Positions 36,610 to 46,587 are shown, counted from the first letter of the stretch. The stretch is 64,000 nucleotides of DNA from Sphingomonadaceae bacterium (GCA_024236195.1 JACKKZ010000004.1:186001-250000), one strand, 5' to 3'. The notes: a model not told the origin generated them from the letters alone. Translations and numbers: made by a program.

Positions 36610-37281
36610 TTGACCGTTGAGTCCAAACCCAAGCCGCCGATGAAGGCAGCCATCATTCCCGTTACCCCGCTGGAGCAGAATTGCTCGTTGATCTGGTGCA
36701 CCAAAACCATGAAGGGCGCGCTGGTCGATCCGGGCGGCGATCTCGACAAGCTCAAGGCGGCGGTGAAGCAAGCCGGTGTGACGCTGGAGAAGCTGCTCGT
36801 CACCCATGGTCACCTCGACCATTGCGGGCAGACCGGGATGCTGGCGGACGAACTCGGCCTGCCGATCGAAGGGCCAGAAGAGGAAGATCGCTTCTGGATT
36901 GCGCAGCTGGACGATGATGGCGCGCGCTGGGGGATGACGGCCAAGACTTTCGAGCCAACTCGCTGGCTCAAGGATGGCGACAAGGTAACTGTAGGCGAAC
37001 TGGAGCTGGATGTGATCCATTGCCCCGGCCACACTCCTGGCCATGTGGTGTTCTATCACGGCCCCAGCCGCTTCGCGATTGTCGGGGACGTCTTGTTCCA
37101 GGGCAGCATCGGGCGCACGGATTTCCCGCGCGGCAATCATCAGCAGCTGATCGATTCGATCACGCAGAAACTGTGGCCGCTGGGCGAGGATGTAACCTTT
37201 ATCCCCGGCCACGGCCCCGTCAGCACATTTGGGCAGGAACGCCGCACCAACATGTATGTGGGTGACGCGGCGCTAAGCTGA
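36610..37281 (+). CDS. MBL-fold metallo-hydrolase (YcbL/glyoxalase II-like)
   Basis: The protein carries the metallo-beta-lactamase motif THGHLDHCG, followed by HTPGHV, an aspartate in IVGDVLF and the C-terminal PGHGP histidine, which together bind two metal ions. The sequence around TPLEQNCSLIW and DFPRGNHQQL fits the YcbL subgroup related to glyoxalase II, which hydrolyses thioesters such as S-lactoylglutathione. The start is TTG 36610 or ATG 36640; neither has a strong ribosome binding site, and the second begins MKAAIIPVTP as in relatives. It ends exactly at the stop of the convergent MAPEG gene. Confidence 0.88.
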   Translation: MTVESKPKPPMKAAIIPVTPLEQNCSLIWCTKTMKGALVDPGGDLDKLKAAVKQAGVTLEKLLVTHGHLDHCGQTGMLADELGLPIEGPEEEDRFWIAQLDDDGARWGMTAKTFEPTRWLKDGDKVTVGELELDVIHCPGHTPGHVVFYHGPSRFAIVGDVLFQGSIGRTDFPRGNHQQLIDSITQKLWPLGEDVTFIPGHGPVSTFGQERRTNMYVGDAALS

Positions 37282-37674
37282 TCAGAGCACCCCGGCGCCG
37301 ACCAGCGCGGCATAAACCGCCATTCCCACCAGCGTCAGCATGGTAATCCCGACGCCTGCACCGCGCAGCCAGTTGCTGTCTGCCCTGTCCATGCCCAAGG
37401 GATGGAGGATGCGTCCGATTACATAGATGCCTGCGACAAAGGGCAGCCACTTGCCGCCTTTGTCAGCCAGTTCCACGAGGGCGACCAGCGCCAGCACGAA
37501 AGGCGCACTTTCCACGAAATTGAGCTGCGCGCGCATGCGCTGCATCATCAGCGGGTCACCGCCGTCCCCGTGGAGGATCTTGCGCTGCACGCGGGTCTGC
37601 CCGCAACGCATCATGAGCCAGAAGGTAATCAGCGCACAGGCCGCAGCAAGGCTCATGGTAACAGGCAGCAACAT
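37282..37674 (-). CDS. MAPEG family membrane protein
   Basis: The 130-residue protein has four hydrophobic segments and the MAPEG pattern (RVQRKILHGDGGDPLMMQRM, then RAQLNFVESAPFVLAL and GRILHPLGMD). Eukaryotic members are glutathione transferases or leukotriene synthases in membranes; bacterial ones are poorly characterised and may have glutathione-dependent activity. It is adjacent to, and convergent with, the metallo-hydrolase, giving a possible glutathione theme. Upstream is a 205-base gap holding the rpmF promoter in the opposite direction. Confidence 0.82.
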   Translation of the reverse strand: MLLPVTMSLAAACALITFWLMMRCGQTRVQRKILHGDGGDPLMMQRMRAQLNFVESAPFVLALVALVELADKGGKWLPFVAGIYVIGRILHPLGMDRADSNWLRGAGVGITMLTLVGMAVYAALVGAGVL

Positions 37675-37738
37675 GGGGGTTTTTCCTCTCTCAATGATCT
37701 GTGCTAGCTAGGGGGCGAATGGATTGGGCGCAAGCTGC

Positions 37739-37766
37739 TTGCAACCCGTGCGAAATTCGCTATAGG
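37739..37766 (+). promoter_or_regulatory. Probable promoter of the rpmF-plsX-fabH operon
   Basis: TTGCAA (37739-37744) and TATAGG (37761-37766), preceded by GC, are separated by 16 bases. This resembles promoters of ribosomal protein genes in alphaproteobacteria. It lies about 110 bases upstream of the rpmF start. Confidence 0.55.
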
Positions 37767-37879
37767 CCGCGCCTCCCCCGCAATGGCAGGGCTTTTCCGT
37801 GCAGGCACGCACTTGTGCCGGTCGGAGGGTTCGCCTAGAGCGGCCAGCAATTGATCAGATTCAAGGAACAGGTGCCGAC

Positions 37880-38059
37880 ATGGCTGTCCCTAAAAGAAAA
37901 GTATCGCCGCACCGTCGTGGCATCCGTCGTTCGCATGATGCGCTCAAGCCGGAAGCATTCCATGAATGCTCCAATTGTGGCGAGCTGAAGCGTCCGCACA
38001 ATCTGTGCACGCATTGTGGCCATTATAACGGTCGCGAAGTCATCTCTGTCGGGCTCTAA
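37880..38059 (+). CDS. rpmF: 50S ribosomal protein L32
   Basis: The 59-residue protein starts [20 protein letters not shown] after Met, as L32 does, and contains the zinc-binding pair CSNC and CTHC. The frame is open upstream to 37799, but the conserved N-terminus fixes the start at 37880. It is followed after 27 bases by plsX, the usual rpmF-plsX-fabH order that links ribosome and lipid synthesis. Confidence 0.96.
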   Translation: MAVPKRKVSPHRRGIRRSHDALKPEAFHECSNCGELKRPHNLCTHCGHYNGREVISVGL

Positions 38060-38086
38060 GCAGCCCACAATTGATCGGAGAGTGCA

Positions 38087-39145
38087 ATGAGCCTGCCGCG
38101 TATCGCCGTTGATGCGATGGGCGGCGATGAAGGCGTGCGCGTGATGGTTGAAGGGGCGGCGCTGGCAAGGCGTCGCCACGACCAGTTCCAGTTCCTGCTG
38201 GTAGGCGACGAAACCCGCATCAAAGCTGCTCTCGACCAGCACCCCAATATGCGGGGTGCCTCCGAAATCCTGCATTGTGAAGATGTTGTGGGCGGCGACG
38301 AGAAGCCGACCCAGGCGCTTCGCCGTGCCAAGACTACCTCCATGGGCCTTGCGATCAACGCTGTGAAAGCGGGAGATTGCGGTGCGGCTGTCAGTGCCGG
38401 CAATACTGGTGCATTGATGGCAATGAGCAAGCTCGCGCTCCGCACCATGCCCGGGATTGACCGGCCCGCATTGGCCGCGCTGATGCCGACCCTGGGCGAG
38501 AATGACGTGATCATGCTCGACCTTGGCGCCAATACCGAGGCGGATGCGCGCAACCTCGTGCAGTTCGCGATCATGGGTGCAGCCTATTCGCGCATTGTCA
38601 CCGGCCTGCAGGAACCACGCGTGCGCATCCTCAATATCGGTACGGAAGATATCAAGGGCACAGATGCGCTGCGTGATGCCGCTGCCCAATTGCAGGCGGC
38701 AAGCGGCCTTGCCCTGTCCTTCGATGGCTTTGTCGAATCAGACAAGATCAATCGCGGTGAAGTCGATGTGGTCGTGACCGACGGTTTCTCCGGCAATATC
38801 GCGTTGAAAGCGATCGAAGGGGCGGCGCGCTTCGTGACCGATCTGCTCAAGGATGCCTTCCGCAGTTCGCTGCGTTCAAAGTTCGGCTTCCTCGTCTCGC
38901 GTCCGGCGACTGAATTGCTGCGCCACCACCTTGATCCGAATAACCATAATGGTGCGGTTTTTCTCGGTTTAAATGGTGTTGTGGTTAAGAGCCACGGTAG
39001 CGCCAATGCCAATGGGGTTGCCAATGCTGTCGCCGTTGCGGCGCGGCTGCTGGAGGATGACTTGACCCAACGAATTGCCGCCGACCTCGCTGCCATGGGC
39101 GAAGCCCGGATGCGCGACAGCAAGGGCGAAGGGGCGGCTGCGTGA
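38087..39145 (+). CDS. plsX: Phosphate acyltransferase PlsX
   Basis: PlsX converts acyl-ACP and phosphate to acyl-phosphate, the donor for PlsY in phosphatidic acid synthesis. The 352-residue protein opens with the family signature [12 protein letters not shown] and has [14 protein letters not shown] and [14 protein letters not shown]. It is a peripheral membrane enzyme. A GGAGAG ribosome binding site precedes the ATG. Its last four bases overlap the GTG start of fabH, so translation is coupled, matching supply of phospholipid precursor with initiation of fatty-acid synthesis. Confidence 0.95.
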   Translation: MSLPRIAVDAMGGDEGVRVMVEGAALARRRHDQFQFLLVGDETRIKAALDQHPNMRGASEILHCEDVVGGDEKPTQALRRAKTTSMGLAINAVKAGDCGAAVSAGNTGALMAMSKLALRTMPGIDRPALAALMPTLGENDVIMLDLGANTEADARNLVQFAIMGAAYSRIVTGLQEPRVRILNIGTEDIKGTDALRDAAAQLQAASGLALSFDGFVESDKINRGEVDVVVTDGFSGNIALKAIEGAARFVTDLLKDAFRSSLRSKFGFLVSRPATELLRHHLDPNNHNGAVFLGLNGVVVKSHGSANANGVANAVAVAARLLEDDLTQRIAADLAAMGEARMRDSKGEGAAA

Positions 39146-40107
39146 TCCGTTCGGTCATCCGCGGGAGTGGCTCTGCCCTTCCGAAACGCCGTGTCACCAA
39201 TGCGGAACTGGCAGAGCAGGTAGATACCAGCGACGACTGGATCGTGGAGCGCACCGGCATTCGTGCGCGCCATATCGCCGGGGATGACGAAACGACTTCC
39301 AGCCTCGCGATTGAAGCAGCACGCAAGGCGCTGGACGCTGCGGGGATCGAACCCGAAAGCATTGGCCTGATCGTGCTGGCCACCGCCACCCCGGACCAGA
39401 CTTTCCCCGCCACAGCGACCAAGGTTCAGGCTGCGCTCGGCTGCAATGGCGGCGTCGCTTTTGATGTCGCCGCTGTATGCACCGGCTTCCTTTACGCTTT
39501 GGCGACAGCCGATTCGCTGCTGCGGACCGGCATGGCGAAACGCGCGCTGGTAATTGGCGCAGAAACATTCAGCCGCATCCTCGACTGGGAAGATCGCACA
39601 ACTTGCGTGCTCTTCGGTGACGGAGCCGGCGCCTTGGTGCTTGAAGCGGAAGAGGTCGCTGAAGACGGGCCGGGCATCATCGCCTCGCGCCTGCACGCCG
39701 ATGGGGCGCATAATGAATTGCTCTATGTCGATGGCGGTCCATCCACCACCGGCACTGTCGGCAAATTGCGCATGAAGGGCCGCGAAGTATTCCGCCATGC
39801 GGTTGTGAATCTGTCGAGTGTTCTTAATGAAGTACTTGAAGAGGCTGGTGTTTCATCGGATGAGATCGACTGGGTCGTGCCGCATCAGGCCAATGCGCGC
39901 ATCCTCGATGCGACTGCCCGCAAGTTGAACCTGCCGGTTGAGAAGATCGTCGTCACTGTCGACCAGCATGCCAATACTTCCGCTGCTTCTGTGCCGTTGG
40001 CGTTTGATACGGCATGGCGCGACGGGCGGATCAAACCCGGCGATCTGGTGATGTTCGAAGCGATGGGCGGCGGCTTCACCTGGGGCGCCAGCCTGGCGCG
40101 TATGTAA
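39142..40107 (+). CDS. fabH: Beta-ketoacyl-ACP synthase III
   Basis: FabH condenses acetyl-CoA with malonyl-ACP, the first step of type II fatty-acid synthesis. The 321-residue protein has the Cys-His-Asn triad: Cys113 in [11 protein letters not shown], His in VPHQANARI and Asn in [10 protein letters not shown]. It starts with GTG overlapping plsX. A short hairpin (CCAAGC/GCTTGG at 40112-40126) follows the stop, without a T-run, before the separate ihfA promoter. Confidence 0.95.
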   Translation: MIRSVIRGSGSALPKRRVTNAELAEQVDTSDDWIVERTGIRARHIAGDDETTSSLAIEAARKALDAAGIEPESIGLIVLATATPDQTFPATATKVQAALGCNGGVAFDVAAVCTGFLYALATADSLLRTGMAKRALVIGAETFSRILDWEDRTTCVLFGDGAGALVLEAEEVAEDGPGIIASRLHADGAHNELLYVDGGPSTTGTVGKLRMKGREVFRHAVVNLSSVLNEVLEEAGVSSDEIDWVVPHQANARILDATARKLNLPVEKIVVTVDQHANTSAASVPLAFDTAWRDGRIKPGDLVMFEAMGGGFTWGASLARM

Positions 40108-40159
40108 CTGGCCAAGCGTAGCTTGGTGAAAACCGCGTAAATCTGCGCCTCCAATTGCG

Positions 40160-40188
40160 TTGACAGCCGTAAATGGTTAGACTTACCT
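40160..40188 (+). promoter_or_regulatory. Probable ihfA promoter
   Basis: A perfect TTGACA (40160-40165) is followed after 17 bases by TTACCT (40183-40188). It lies about 40 bases upstream of the ihfA start. Confidence 0.55.
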
Positions 40189-40226
40189 GCATCATTGCAA
40201 GTTGCTGATTGCAGGGAGGAATGCCG

Positions 40227-40523
40227 ATGCGCTCTGTTGGAACTTTGACCCGTGCCGACCTGGCCGAAACCGTCAATCGCAAGATGGGCTTTTCGCGCGC
40301 AGAATCGCTGTCGATGGTTGAGGCGATCCTCGATCACATGTCGAATGCCCTTGAGAAGGGCGAAAACGTCAAGATTTCCGGCTTTGGCAGCTTCGTCCTG
40401 CGCGACAAGAAGGAACGCATTGGCCGGAACCCCAAGACCGGTGTGGAAGTGCCGATTACCCCGCGCCGGGTTATGACGTTCCGTGCGAGCCAGCTGCTCA
40501 AGGACCGGATCGCCAAGGGCTAA
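40227..40523 (+). CDS. ihfA: Integration host factor subunit alpha
   Basis: The 98-residue protein is the alpha subunit of the IHF DNA-bending heterodimer. The signature is [20 protein letters not shown], then [20 protein letters not shown] with the beta-arm proline (NPKTG). The start at 40227 is preferred because GGAGGA sits six bases upstream; an ATG at 40221 would leave no spacing. It lies eight bases before a MerR gene, as in many alphaproteobacteria. Confidence 0.93.
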   Translation: MRSVGTLTRADLAETVNRKMGFSRAESLSMVEAILDHMSNALEKGENVKISGFGSFVLRDKKERIGRNPKTGVEVPITPRRVMTFRASQLLKDRIAKG

Positions 40524-40531
40524 TCGCATAT

Positions 40532-41014
40532 ATGACTGACCCGGAATTTGATGACGGCAAGGAAGAGGGCGCGCTTCGCACCATTGGCGAAGTGAGCAAG
40601 GCGCTTGATATCAAGAGCCATGTGCTGCGCTATTGGGAACAGCAATTCCCGATGCTTGATCCGCTCAAACGCAGCGGCGGGCGCCGCTATTACCGCCCGG
40701 AAGATGTCGCCTTGATCCAGCGGATTGATGAGCTGGTGAACAAGCAGGGCTACACGCTGAAAGGCGCGAAGCAGGCGATTGAGGAAAACCCGGTCAGTTC
40801 CGATGGGATAGACGGCAAGGACGAAGTCCAGGATATAAAGGCCGCTGGCGATCATGCGGGCATTGGCGAGGCGACTCCTCTCGAGGCATCGGAAGCGGGG
40901 GAAGCCGCCACCGCGCCAGCCGACACCAGCGAGTCTGCCGACAATGCCATGTCCCGTTCTGAAATCATTGAACGGCTTAAGGAAATTCGTACCAGTCTGG
41001 CTGCTGCCTTGTAG
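40532..41014 (+). CDS. MerR family transcriptional regulator
   Basis: The 160-residue protein has an N-terminal MerR winged helix (TIGEVSKALDIKSHVLRYWE, then LKRSGGRRYYRPEDVALIQR) and lacks the metal-binding cysteines of the metal sensors. The C-terminal half is acidic and low in complexity, ending with a helix (RSEIIERLKEIRTSLAA). Such proteins directly follow ihfA in many alphaproteobacteria; the target genes are unknown. It converges on smc with a 21-base gap. Confidence 0.88.
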   Translation: MTDPEFDDGKEEGALRTIGEVSKALDIKSHVLRYWEQQFPMLDPLKRSGGRRYYRPEDVALIQRIDELVNKQGYTLKGAKQAIEENPVSSDGIDGKDEVQDIKAAGDHAGIGEATPLEASEAGEAATAPADTSESADNAMSRSEIIERLKEIRTSLAAAL

Positions 41015-41035
41015 TGCCAGCCAGATCCAGAGTGG

Positions 41036-44000
41036 TTATGCTGCCACCAGTTCCTCGGCGGCGTGCAGGTCAACGCTGACCAGTCGGCTCACGCCCTTTT
41101 CGATCATCGTCACGCCAAACAGCCGGTGCATCCGGCTCATGGTCACGGCGTTATGTGTTACGATCAAATAGCGTGTGTCGGTTTCTCCGACCATCGAATC
41201 GAGCAGGTCGCAGAAACGGTCAATATTGGCATCGTCCAGCGGCGCGTCGACTTCGTCCAGCACACAGATCGGAGCCGGATTGGTCAGGAACAGCGCAAAG
41301 ATCAGGGCGGTCGCCGTCAGCGCCTGCTCGCCACCTGAGAGCAGAGTAAGCGATTGGAGCTTCTTGCCCGGCGGCTGGGCGTAGATTTCAAGGCCGGCTT
41401 CCAGCGGATCGTCGCTGTCAACCAGCGCCAAATGCGCCGCGCCACCTTCGAACAGGCGGGTGAAAAGCACACGGAAATGGGCATCAACCTGCTCGAAGGC
41501 TGTGCGCAACCGCTCGCGCCCTTCGCGGTTGAGATTGCCGATTGAACCGCGCAGGCGATTGACGGCCTCGACCAGTTCAGCCTGTTCAGCGGCGCTGGAA
41601 CCATGCTGTTCTTCAAGCTTCTCAAGCTCTTCTGCCGCGACAAGGTTAACCGGCCCAATTCGTTCGCGGCTTGCGGTCAGGCGGTCCATTTCTTCCGATT
41701 CCAGCCCGGAATTGCGGACCTCTGCCGCGTCAAAACTGAACCGTTCGGCCAGCAGCGGGGGCGGGCATTGGAATCGTTCGCCGGAAATGCGGGCCATTTC
41801 GCTGCGGCGGGCTTCTTCGTTTTCAGCCCGTGCAGCTAAGCCGGCGCGGTCCTCGCGAGCGGTGGCCAGTGCCTCGTTTGCAGTGGCAAAAGCGCGGTCC
41901 GCCTGTTCCGCGCGGGATTGCACTTCCGCGACAGCGGCTTCAGCTTTGGCAAGTTCGACGCCGAGCCGTTCGCGCACGGCATCACCTTGTTCGATCTCGC
42001 GCATCAGCCCCTCGGGCTTGGCTGCGAAAATGGCGCGCTCTTCCTCGATTTCCTCGAAACGGCGGGCCATGTCGGACAAGCGCCGGGCCGCGTCTCCTGC
42101 ACGGGTTTGCCAATTGCTCATGTCTGAACGTTGGGCCGATACCCGTTCACGCGCCACTGCCAGTGCCTGGTCATGCGAAGCGAGCTCTGCTGCGCTCGCC
42201 TGCATCAGGCTGCGAGCCGCTTCGTTCTTGGCTTGCGCGGCTTCCAGCGTTGCCCGACCTGCATCCTGCGACGGAAGCGAAGCGAGCTTTTCCTGCGCGC
42301 TGGCGAGCTCTGCGTCAGCCTGCTTGCGGCGCTCCACCAAATCCTGTGTATTTGCCTCAAGTTCGGCCAGCCTTGTGGCATGGCGCTCCCGCGCAGCCTC
42401 GGCCTGGTCGAGCGCGCGAAGGGCCCGGCGTTCAGCCTCTGCGGACTCGCCAACATTTCGCTCTGCACCGACCATCTCCCGCTGGAGCGTGGCAAGCTCT
42501 TCCTGAGCTGATTGCTGTGCAGCTTCTGCCGCCTGTGCCGCTTCGCGCAGGTACGGGAGTTGGCTTTCCAGCTCTACCAACCGGTTCTCCGCTTCCAGCC
42601 GAGCTGCTTCCGCAGCGCCTTCGCCACGCGCGACAAACCCATCCCAGCGCCGCAAATGGCCGCCTTTGGTGACGAGCCATTCACCGGGGCCAAGGGTGCG
42701 TCCGTCATCGCTCTCGGCAACATGGACCAGCGCGAGGCGGGCGGCCAATTCAGGAGGGCAGCCTGGGACATGGGCAGCGAGATTATCCGGCACGGGCGAG
42801 GGGGCAGCACCGCCGGTCCAGAAACGTCCTTCCTTGCCATCTGCGGGCTTGCCCACAGGTGCCTTGGCATCGCGGCCGAGCACGGCAGCGAGTGCGCGTT
42901 CATAGCCCGGTTCAGCCCGCATGAGGTCCAGCGCTGCTGGCAAGCCTTCGCGCCCCTTGGCTTGCCGCGCGCGGGCATCCCGGTCGCGCGTCAGCGCAGT
43001 GAATTCGCGTTCGATCCCGGCAAGGTCGGCCTTGGCAGAGGCGAGCGCGCTGGCTGCTTCGTCTCGCGCAGCCTGCAAATTCCCCTTGCGCCCCTGCATG
43101 GCTTCTAGCGCGGCGCGGGCTTGCGTCAGGGCCTGGCCGGCCTTCTCGACTCCAGCCAGCGCCTGCTCAACCGCTGCTGCAGCATCATCCTGTTCAGTCA
43201 GGCTGGTGCGCATTTCCTGCTGGCGGTGCATCTCGGCATCGAGCCGGTCGATCCGTGACTGGGCCTGCGCCAGTTCTGATTCTGCCACACGCCATTCAGC
43301 CTCGACGCCGGCGTGGTCTGCTGTGGCCTTTGCCAGCGCGAGCTCCGCTGCCCGGCTGGCGTGTTCCGCCTTTTCGGCTGCATTGACGAGCGCCGGGCGG
43401 CGCGCTTCATCTTCGGCCAGTGACTTCGCATTTTCGGCCAGATCCTTTTCCAGGCGGGAAAGGGCCTGCGCCGCATCCTGCGTCATCCGGTCAGCATCGA
43501 CGCGGTCTTCTTCCAGCCGCTGCTTCTGACGATCAAGGTCAGCAAGCCGTTGCTCTGCAGCCTCCAGCTGGCTGGTGAGGGAAGCCATGCGATGGCCATG
43601 CGCATTAGCGTCATCGCGCCGGTCAGCCTGTTCTTCGCGCGCTACAGACAGTGCCTGCGCAGCATCATGCTGGGCCTTTTGAGCAGCGTCGGTCGCGTGT
43701 TTGCATTCCTCGACCCTGGCATCCGCTGCCTGCGCGGCCTTGCGCGCAGCATCCGCCGCTGCCGCCGCATCGCGCCAGCGCGCAAATACCAGCCGTGCCT
43801 CGGCATGCTGGATCTGCTCCGTCAGCGCCTTGTAACGCTCTGCCTGCTTCGCCTGCCGCCGCAAGCTGGCAATCTGGCTGTCGAGCCCGGCCATGAGGTC
43901 TTCCAACCGGGCGAGGTTGGTTTCTGTCTGGCGCAGCTTGCTTTCCGCATCCTTGCGCCGGACATGCAGGCCCGCGATCCCGGCCGCCTCTTCCAGCATC

Positions 44001-44458
44001 ATGCGGCGCTCGGTCGGTTTGGCTGCAATGACCTGTGCGATCTTGCCCTGGCTTACCAGCGCCGGGGAGTGGGCGCCGGTTGCGGCATCAGCAAAGGTCA
44101 GCGCAATATCCTTGGCGCGCACATCATTGCCATTCAGGCGATAGGCGCTACCTGCCCCGCGCTCGATCCGGCGCACGACTTCCAGTTCGTCACCGTCATC
44201 GCTTTCACCATGCAGGACCACCTCGGCAAAATCGCGCTGTGGCCGCTGCGCGGTGCCGGCAAAAATCACGTCTTCCATTCCACCGGAGCGCATGGACTTG
44301 GGCGAGTTTTCACCCATCACCCAGCGAATGGCCTCCAGAAGGTTGGATTTGCCGCAGCCATTGGGCCCGACAACCCCGGTCAGGCCGGGTTCAATGCGCA
44401 GTTCGGCAGGTTCGACGAAGCTCTTGAAGCCGCTAAGCTTGAGCTTCGAGATCTTCAT
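41036..44458 (-). CDS. smc: Chromosome segregation protein SMC
   Basis: SMC is the condensin ATPase that organises and segregates the chromosome with ScpA/ScpB. The 1140-residue protein has Walker A GPNGCGKS at 31-38 in the N-terminal head, two long coiled-coil arms separated by a hinge near the middle, and the C-terminal head with the signature LSGGEQALTATAL and Walker B VLDEVDAPLDD. The length is normal. The coiled-coil composition (Ala/Glu/Arg) produces many open frames on the other strand that are not genes. It lies 27 bases downstream of a thioredoxin-fold lipoprotein gene. Confidence 0.95.
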   Translation of the reverse strand: MKISKLKLSGFKSFVEPAELRIEPGLTGVVGPNGCGKSNLLEAIRWVMGENSPKSMRSGGMEDVIFAGTAQRPQRDFAEVVLHGESDDGDELEVVRRIERGAGSAYRLNGNDVRAKDIALTFADAATGAHSPALVSQGKIAQVIAAKPTERRMMLEEAAGIAGLHVRRKDAESKLRQTETNLARLEDLMAGLDSQIASLRRQAKQAERYKALTEQIQHAEARLVFARWRDAAAAADAARKAAQAADARVEECKHATDAAQKAQHDAAQALSVAREEQADRRDDANAHGHRMASLTSQLEAAEQRLADLDRQKQRLEEDRVDADRMTQDAAQALSRLEKDLAENAKSLAEDEARRPALVNAAEKAEHASRAAELALAKATADHAGVEAEWRVAESELAQAQSRIDRLDAEMHRQQEMRTSLTEQDDAAAAVEQALAGVEKAGQALTQARAALEAMQGRKGNLQAARDEAASALASAKADLAGIEREFTALTRDRDARARQAKGREGLPAALDLMRAEPGYERALAAVLGRDAKAPVGKPADGKEGRFWTGGAAPSPVPDNLAAHVPGCPPELAARLALVHVAESDDGRTLGPGEWLVTKGGHLRRWDGFVARGEGAAEAARLEAENRLVELESQLPYLREAAQAAEAAQQSAQEELATLQREMVGAERNVGESAEAERRALRALDQAEAARERHATRLAELEANTQDLVERRKQADAELASAQEKLASLPSQDAGRATLEAAQAKNEAARSLMQASAAELASHDQALAVARERVSAQRSDMSNWQTRAGDAARRLSDMARRFEEIEEERAIFAAKPEGLMREIEQGDAVRERLGVELAKAEAAVAEVQSRAEQADRAFATANEALATAREDRAGLAARAENEEARRSEMARISGERFQCPPPLLAERFSFDAAEVRNSGLESEEMDRLTASRERIGPVNLVAAEELEKLEEQHGSSAAEQAELVEAVNRLRGSIGNLNREGRERLRTAFEQVDAHFRVLFTRLFEGGAAHLALVDSDDPLEAGLEIYAQPPGKKLQSLTLLSGGEQALTATALIFALFLTNPAPICVLDEVDAPLDDANIDRFCDLLDSMVGETDTRYLIVTHNAVTMSRMHRLFGVTMIEKGVSRLVSVDLHAAEELVAA

Positions 44459-44485
44459 CGAATTCCTGCCCCCCTCGCGCCGCGC

Positions 44486-45238
44486 TTACCGGGCGCCAGC
44501 GCGTTGCAGCATCGGTTCGAGCGAAGCCCAGTTCTGGGTGCCGATATTCTTGCCATTGATGAAGAAGGTGGGCGTGCCTGACACTTCCAGTTCCTTCGAC
44601 TGGGTATCGGACCGTTCGGCGATTGCCATCACCGATGCACTGTCTGCCAGGCAGGCCCGTGCCTGATCGGTCGCAAGGCCCCGTGCTGCGAAGAAGTCAA
44701 GCAGACCGGTGCCCTGCGCAACGGCGACAAAACGCTGGTCTTCCGGCAGGCTCATCGCCTGTTCCAGCACTTGCGGATTGGTGTTGGCACCTGCGAAGAT
44801 GGATTCCAGATTCAGCCAGATTTGCTCCGACAGCGGATGGAAGCTCTCCGGCGCGCCGCAGCGCACCAGCCGTGCCAGCACCAGGTCCAGGCCGTTATGC
44901 ACCTGGTTGCGCAATTCGTAGCTAACGACACCGCTGGCGACATATTTGTCCCGCAGCGGCTCGATCCCGTCCGCCGCAAAGGCCGCGCAGGCACCGCAAG
45001 TGAGCGAGCCATATTCAATGACCTTGATCGGGGCATCAGGATTGCCCATCACATAGCCATCATAATCGCTTACCGCGACAGTTTCCGCCCAGCTCGTGCC
45101 GTCTGGGGCAGGGATGGCTGCGATCGCTTCCCCTTCTGCGACTTCGCCATCTGCTGTCTCGCTGTCAGAGCAGGCAGCCAGGCCAAGCGCCAGTGGCGCA
45201 GCAAGGGAGGCAAGGGCAATGCGGCGAAAAGCATTCAT
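44486..45238 (-). CDS. DsbA-family thioredoxin-fold lipoprotein
   Basis: The 250-residue protein begins with a lipoprotein signal (RRIALASLAAPLALGLAAC). The mature part has a thioredoxin fold with active-site CGAC in YGSLTCGACAAFA and a cis-Pro loop GTPTFFING, as in DsbA/DsbG-type periplasmic oxidoreductases used in disulfide formation or repair. The upstream 123-base gap contains a DnaA-box-like CTATCCACA, judged incidental. It forms a minus-strand series with a second DsbA-like gene, DUF721 and, downstream, smc. Confidence 0.88.
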   Translation of the reverse strand: MNAFRRIALASLAAPLALGLAACSDSETADGEVAEGEAIAAIPAPDGTSWAETVAVSDYDGYVMGNPDAPIKVIEYGSLTCGACAAFAADGIEPLRDKYVASGVVSYELRNQVHNGLDLVLARLVRCGAPESFHPLSEQIWLNLESIFAGANTNPQVLEQAMSLPEDQRFVAVAQGTGLLDFFAARGLATDQARACLADSASVMAIAERSDTQSKELEVSGTPTFFINGKNIGTQNWASLEPMLQRAGAR

Positions 45239-45361
45239 GGGGAGGCAATCCTTCTGATTAATCGGGTGAAGCTAACCGATGGTAGGGCAGGGTTGAAGCG
45301 CGGATTTGACGGGGCATGCCGCTATCCACAGCTTGTCCGCCGGAAAAGCGCCCTTTGCGGG

Positions 45362-46039
45362 CTAGAATTTGGCGTCAAGCCGGGGTTGCAGGCTCTGCCA
45401 GTCATGGACACCGTCCAACAGGACGCCATTGATGGCGAAGCTGGGTGTTCCCTTGATATCAAGTGCCTTGGCATCTTTCACAGTATTATCCACCAGTCGC
45501 TGCGACATGGCGCTGTCGGCGAGGCAAGCATCGACCTGCGTCCTGGTGTAGCCACGACTGCTCATGATCTCGTAGAAACCAAGGTCGCTGGCAATAGCGC
45601 GATGGCGGGCAGCAGGTGCGCCGGTAAACCAGCGCTGTTGCTGCGCCTGCGTGGCGCTGGCGGCCTTGGGTAGCCATTTTTCCTGGCCGAGCATGAAGGC
45701 TGCGTGATTGCGTGGAAACTTTGCCGGAGCACCGCAATTGGTGAGCATGGCAGCGGTCAGGTCCACCACGTCGCGTACGAAATGGCGGACCTCCAGTTGC
45801 ACCCTGCCTGAACCGACATAGCTGAATTGCAGCGCTGCATCGCCATCGCGGGCGAAATGGGCGCAATGCGGGCAGGTATAGCTGACATATTCCGTCAGCC
45901 GCACTTTTGCTTGCGGATTGCCGATCCGGTGGCCGCCATCAACTTCGGCGACCTTGGTGTTCCAATTACCCGATGCGCTGACACACATGGCTGCGGCCAG
46001 ACCTGCTGCTGCAACCTTCAGCATCGCCTTGAACTTCAT
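45362..46039 (-). CDS. DsbA-like periplasmic thiol oxidoreductase
   Basis: The 225-residue protein has a signal peptide (AMLKVAAAGLAAAMCVSASG) and a thioredoxin domain with active-site CPHC (YVSYTCPHCAHFA), the classical DsbA dipeptide Pro-His, and a cis-Pro loop GTPSFAING. It probably oxidises cysteines of exported proteins. Its start overlaps the end of the DUF721 gene by four bases (ATGA), so the two are translationally coupled. A short hairpin followed by four Ts (45344-45362, read leftward) just after the stop may be a weak terminator. Confidence 0.88.
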   Translation of the reverse strand: MKFKAMLKVAAAGLAAAMCVSASGNWNTKVAEVDGGHRIGNPQAKVRLTEYVSYTCPHCAHFARDGDAALQFSYVGSGRVQLEVRHFVRDVVDLTAAMLTNCGAPAKFPRNHAAFMLGQEKWLPKAASATQAQQQRWFTGAPAARHRAIASDLGFYEIMSSRGYTRTQVDACLADSAMSQRLVDNTVKDAKALDIKGTPSFAINGVLLDGVHDWQSLQPRLDAKF

Positions 46040-46587
46040 TCTTTCCCATCCTCTTGTCCGCCCAGACTGCTGGCGAGAGATTCCAGCACTGCGCGTAGTT
46101 CCGGATCGCCGATATCGCGCAAACTGTCACCCAATTCCATCGGGATCGGCTTGAGCGAAGGTGGCGCGCTGCGCGCGGCCTTATCCACGGGTGGCTTAAC
46201 CTCGCCTTGCCGGATCTTGACCTTGGCCACAGCCTTGTAACCGAAAAAGCGGTTTACGCGTTCCATGATCTCCGGGATCACATGCTGGATCAGCGGGGCA
46301 TGGGCCGGTTTGACGACCAGTTGCAGGATGCCATCGGTCTTTTCTCCGGGTGGAAAGCGAATGGCCTCAGGTGCGCAGACCTGCGCATGGCGATCCCCTA
46401 CGATTTCCGGCCAGCGAGTGACGACACTCGATTGGACAAAGCCGAAGCGGCGGAAGGCAGTGCGCCCAATCTGCGGCATGAGGTCGGAAATCGGTTTCGC
46501 CGGTCCTCCGCGCGGGCGCTCCCACTCACGCGCCTTTTTCGTGCTGCCTTTGGCTTTCCCCGCCTGTGTCTTGTCATCACGTTCCAT
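46036..46587 (-). CDS. DUF721 (DciA-like) protein
   Basis: The product of about 183 residues contains the DUF721 domain in its middle (ISDLMPQIGRTAFRRFGF, then VVTRWPEIVGDRHAQVC and LQLVVKPAHAPLIQHV). DciA proteins of this family act as operators of the replicative helicase DnaB in bacteria lacking DnaC. The start is uncertain: ATG 46587 or 46602, neither with a strong ribosome binding site. It is divergent from mutY with only 29 bases between starts. Position next to smc and mutY fits a replication/repair role. Confidence 0.85.
   Translation of the reverse strand: MERDDKTQAGKAKGSTKKAREWERPRGGPAKPISDLMPQIGRTAFRRFGFVQSSVVTRWPEIVGDRHAQVCAPEAIRFPPGEKTDGILQLVVKPAHAPLIQHVIPEIMERVNRFFGYKAVAKVKIRQGEVKPPVDKAARSAPPSLKPIPMELGDSLRDIGDPELRAVLESLASSLGGQEDGKE

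Noticed and set aside
40112..40126. CCAAGC/GCTTGG hairpin after fabH as a terminator
   Set aside because: The loop is only three bases and no T-run follows, so termination is not supported.
45322..45330. DnaA-box-like CTATCCACA
   Set aside because: A single eight-of-nine match without clustering or an AT-rich region; not evidence for an origin.
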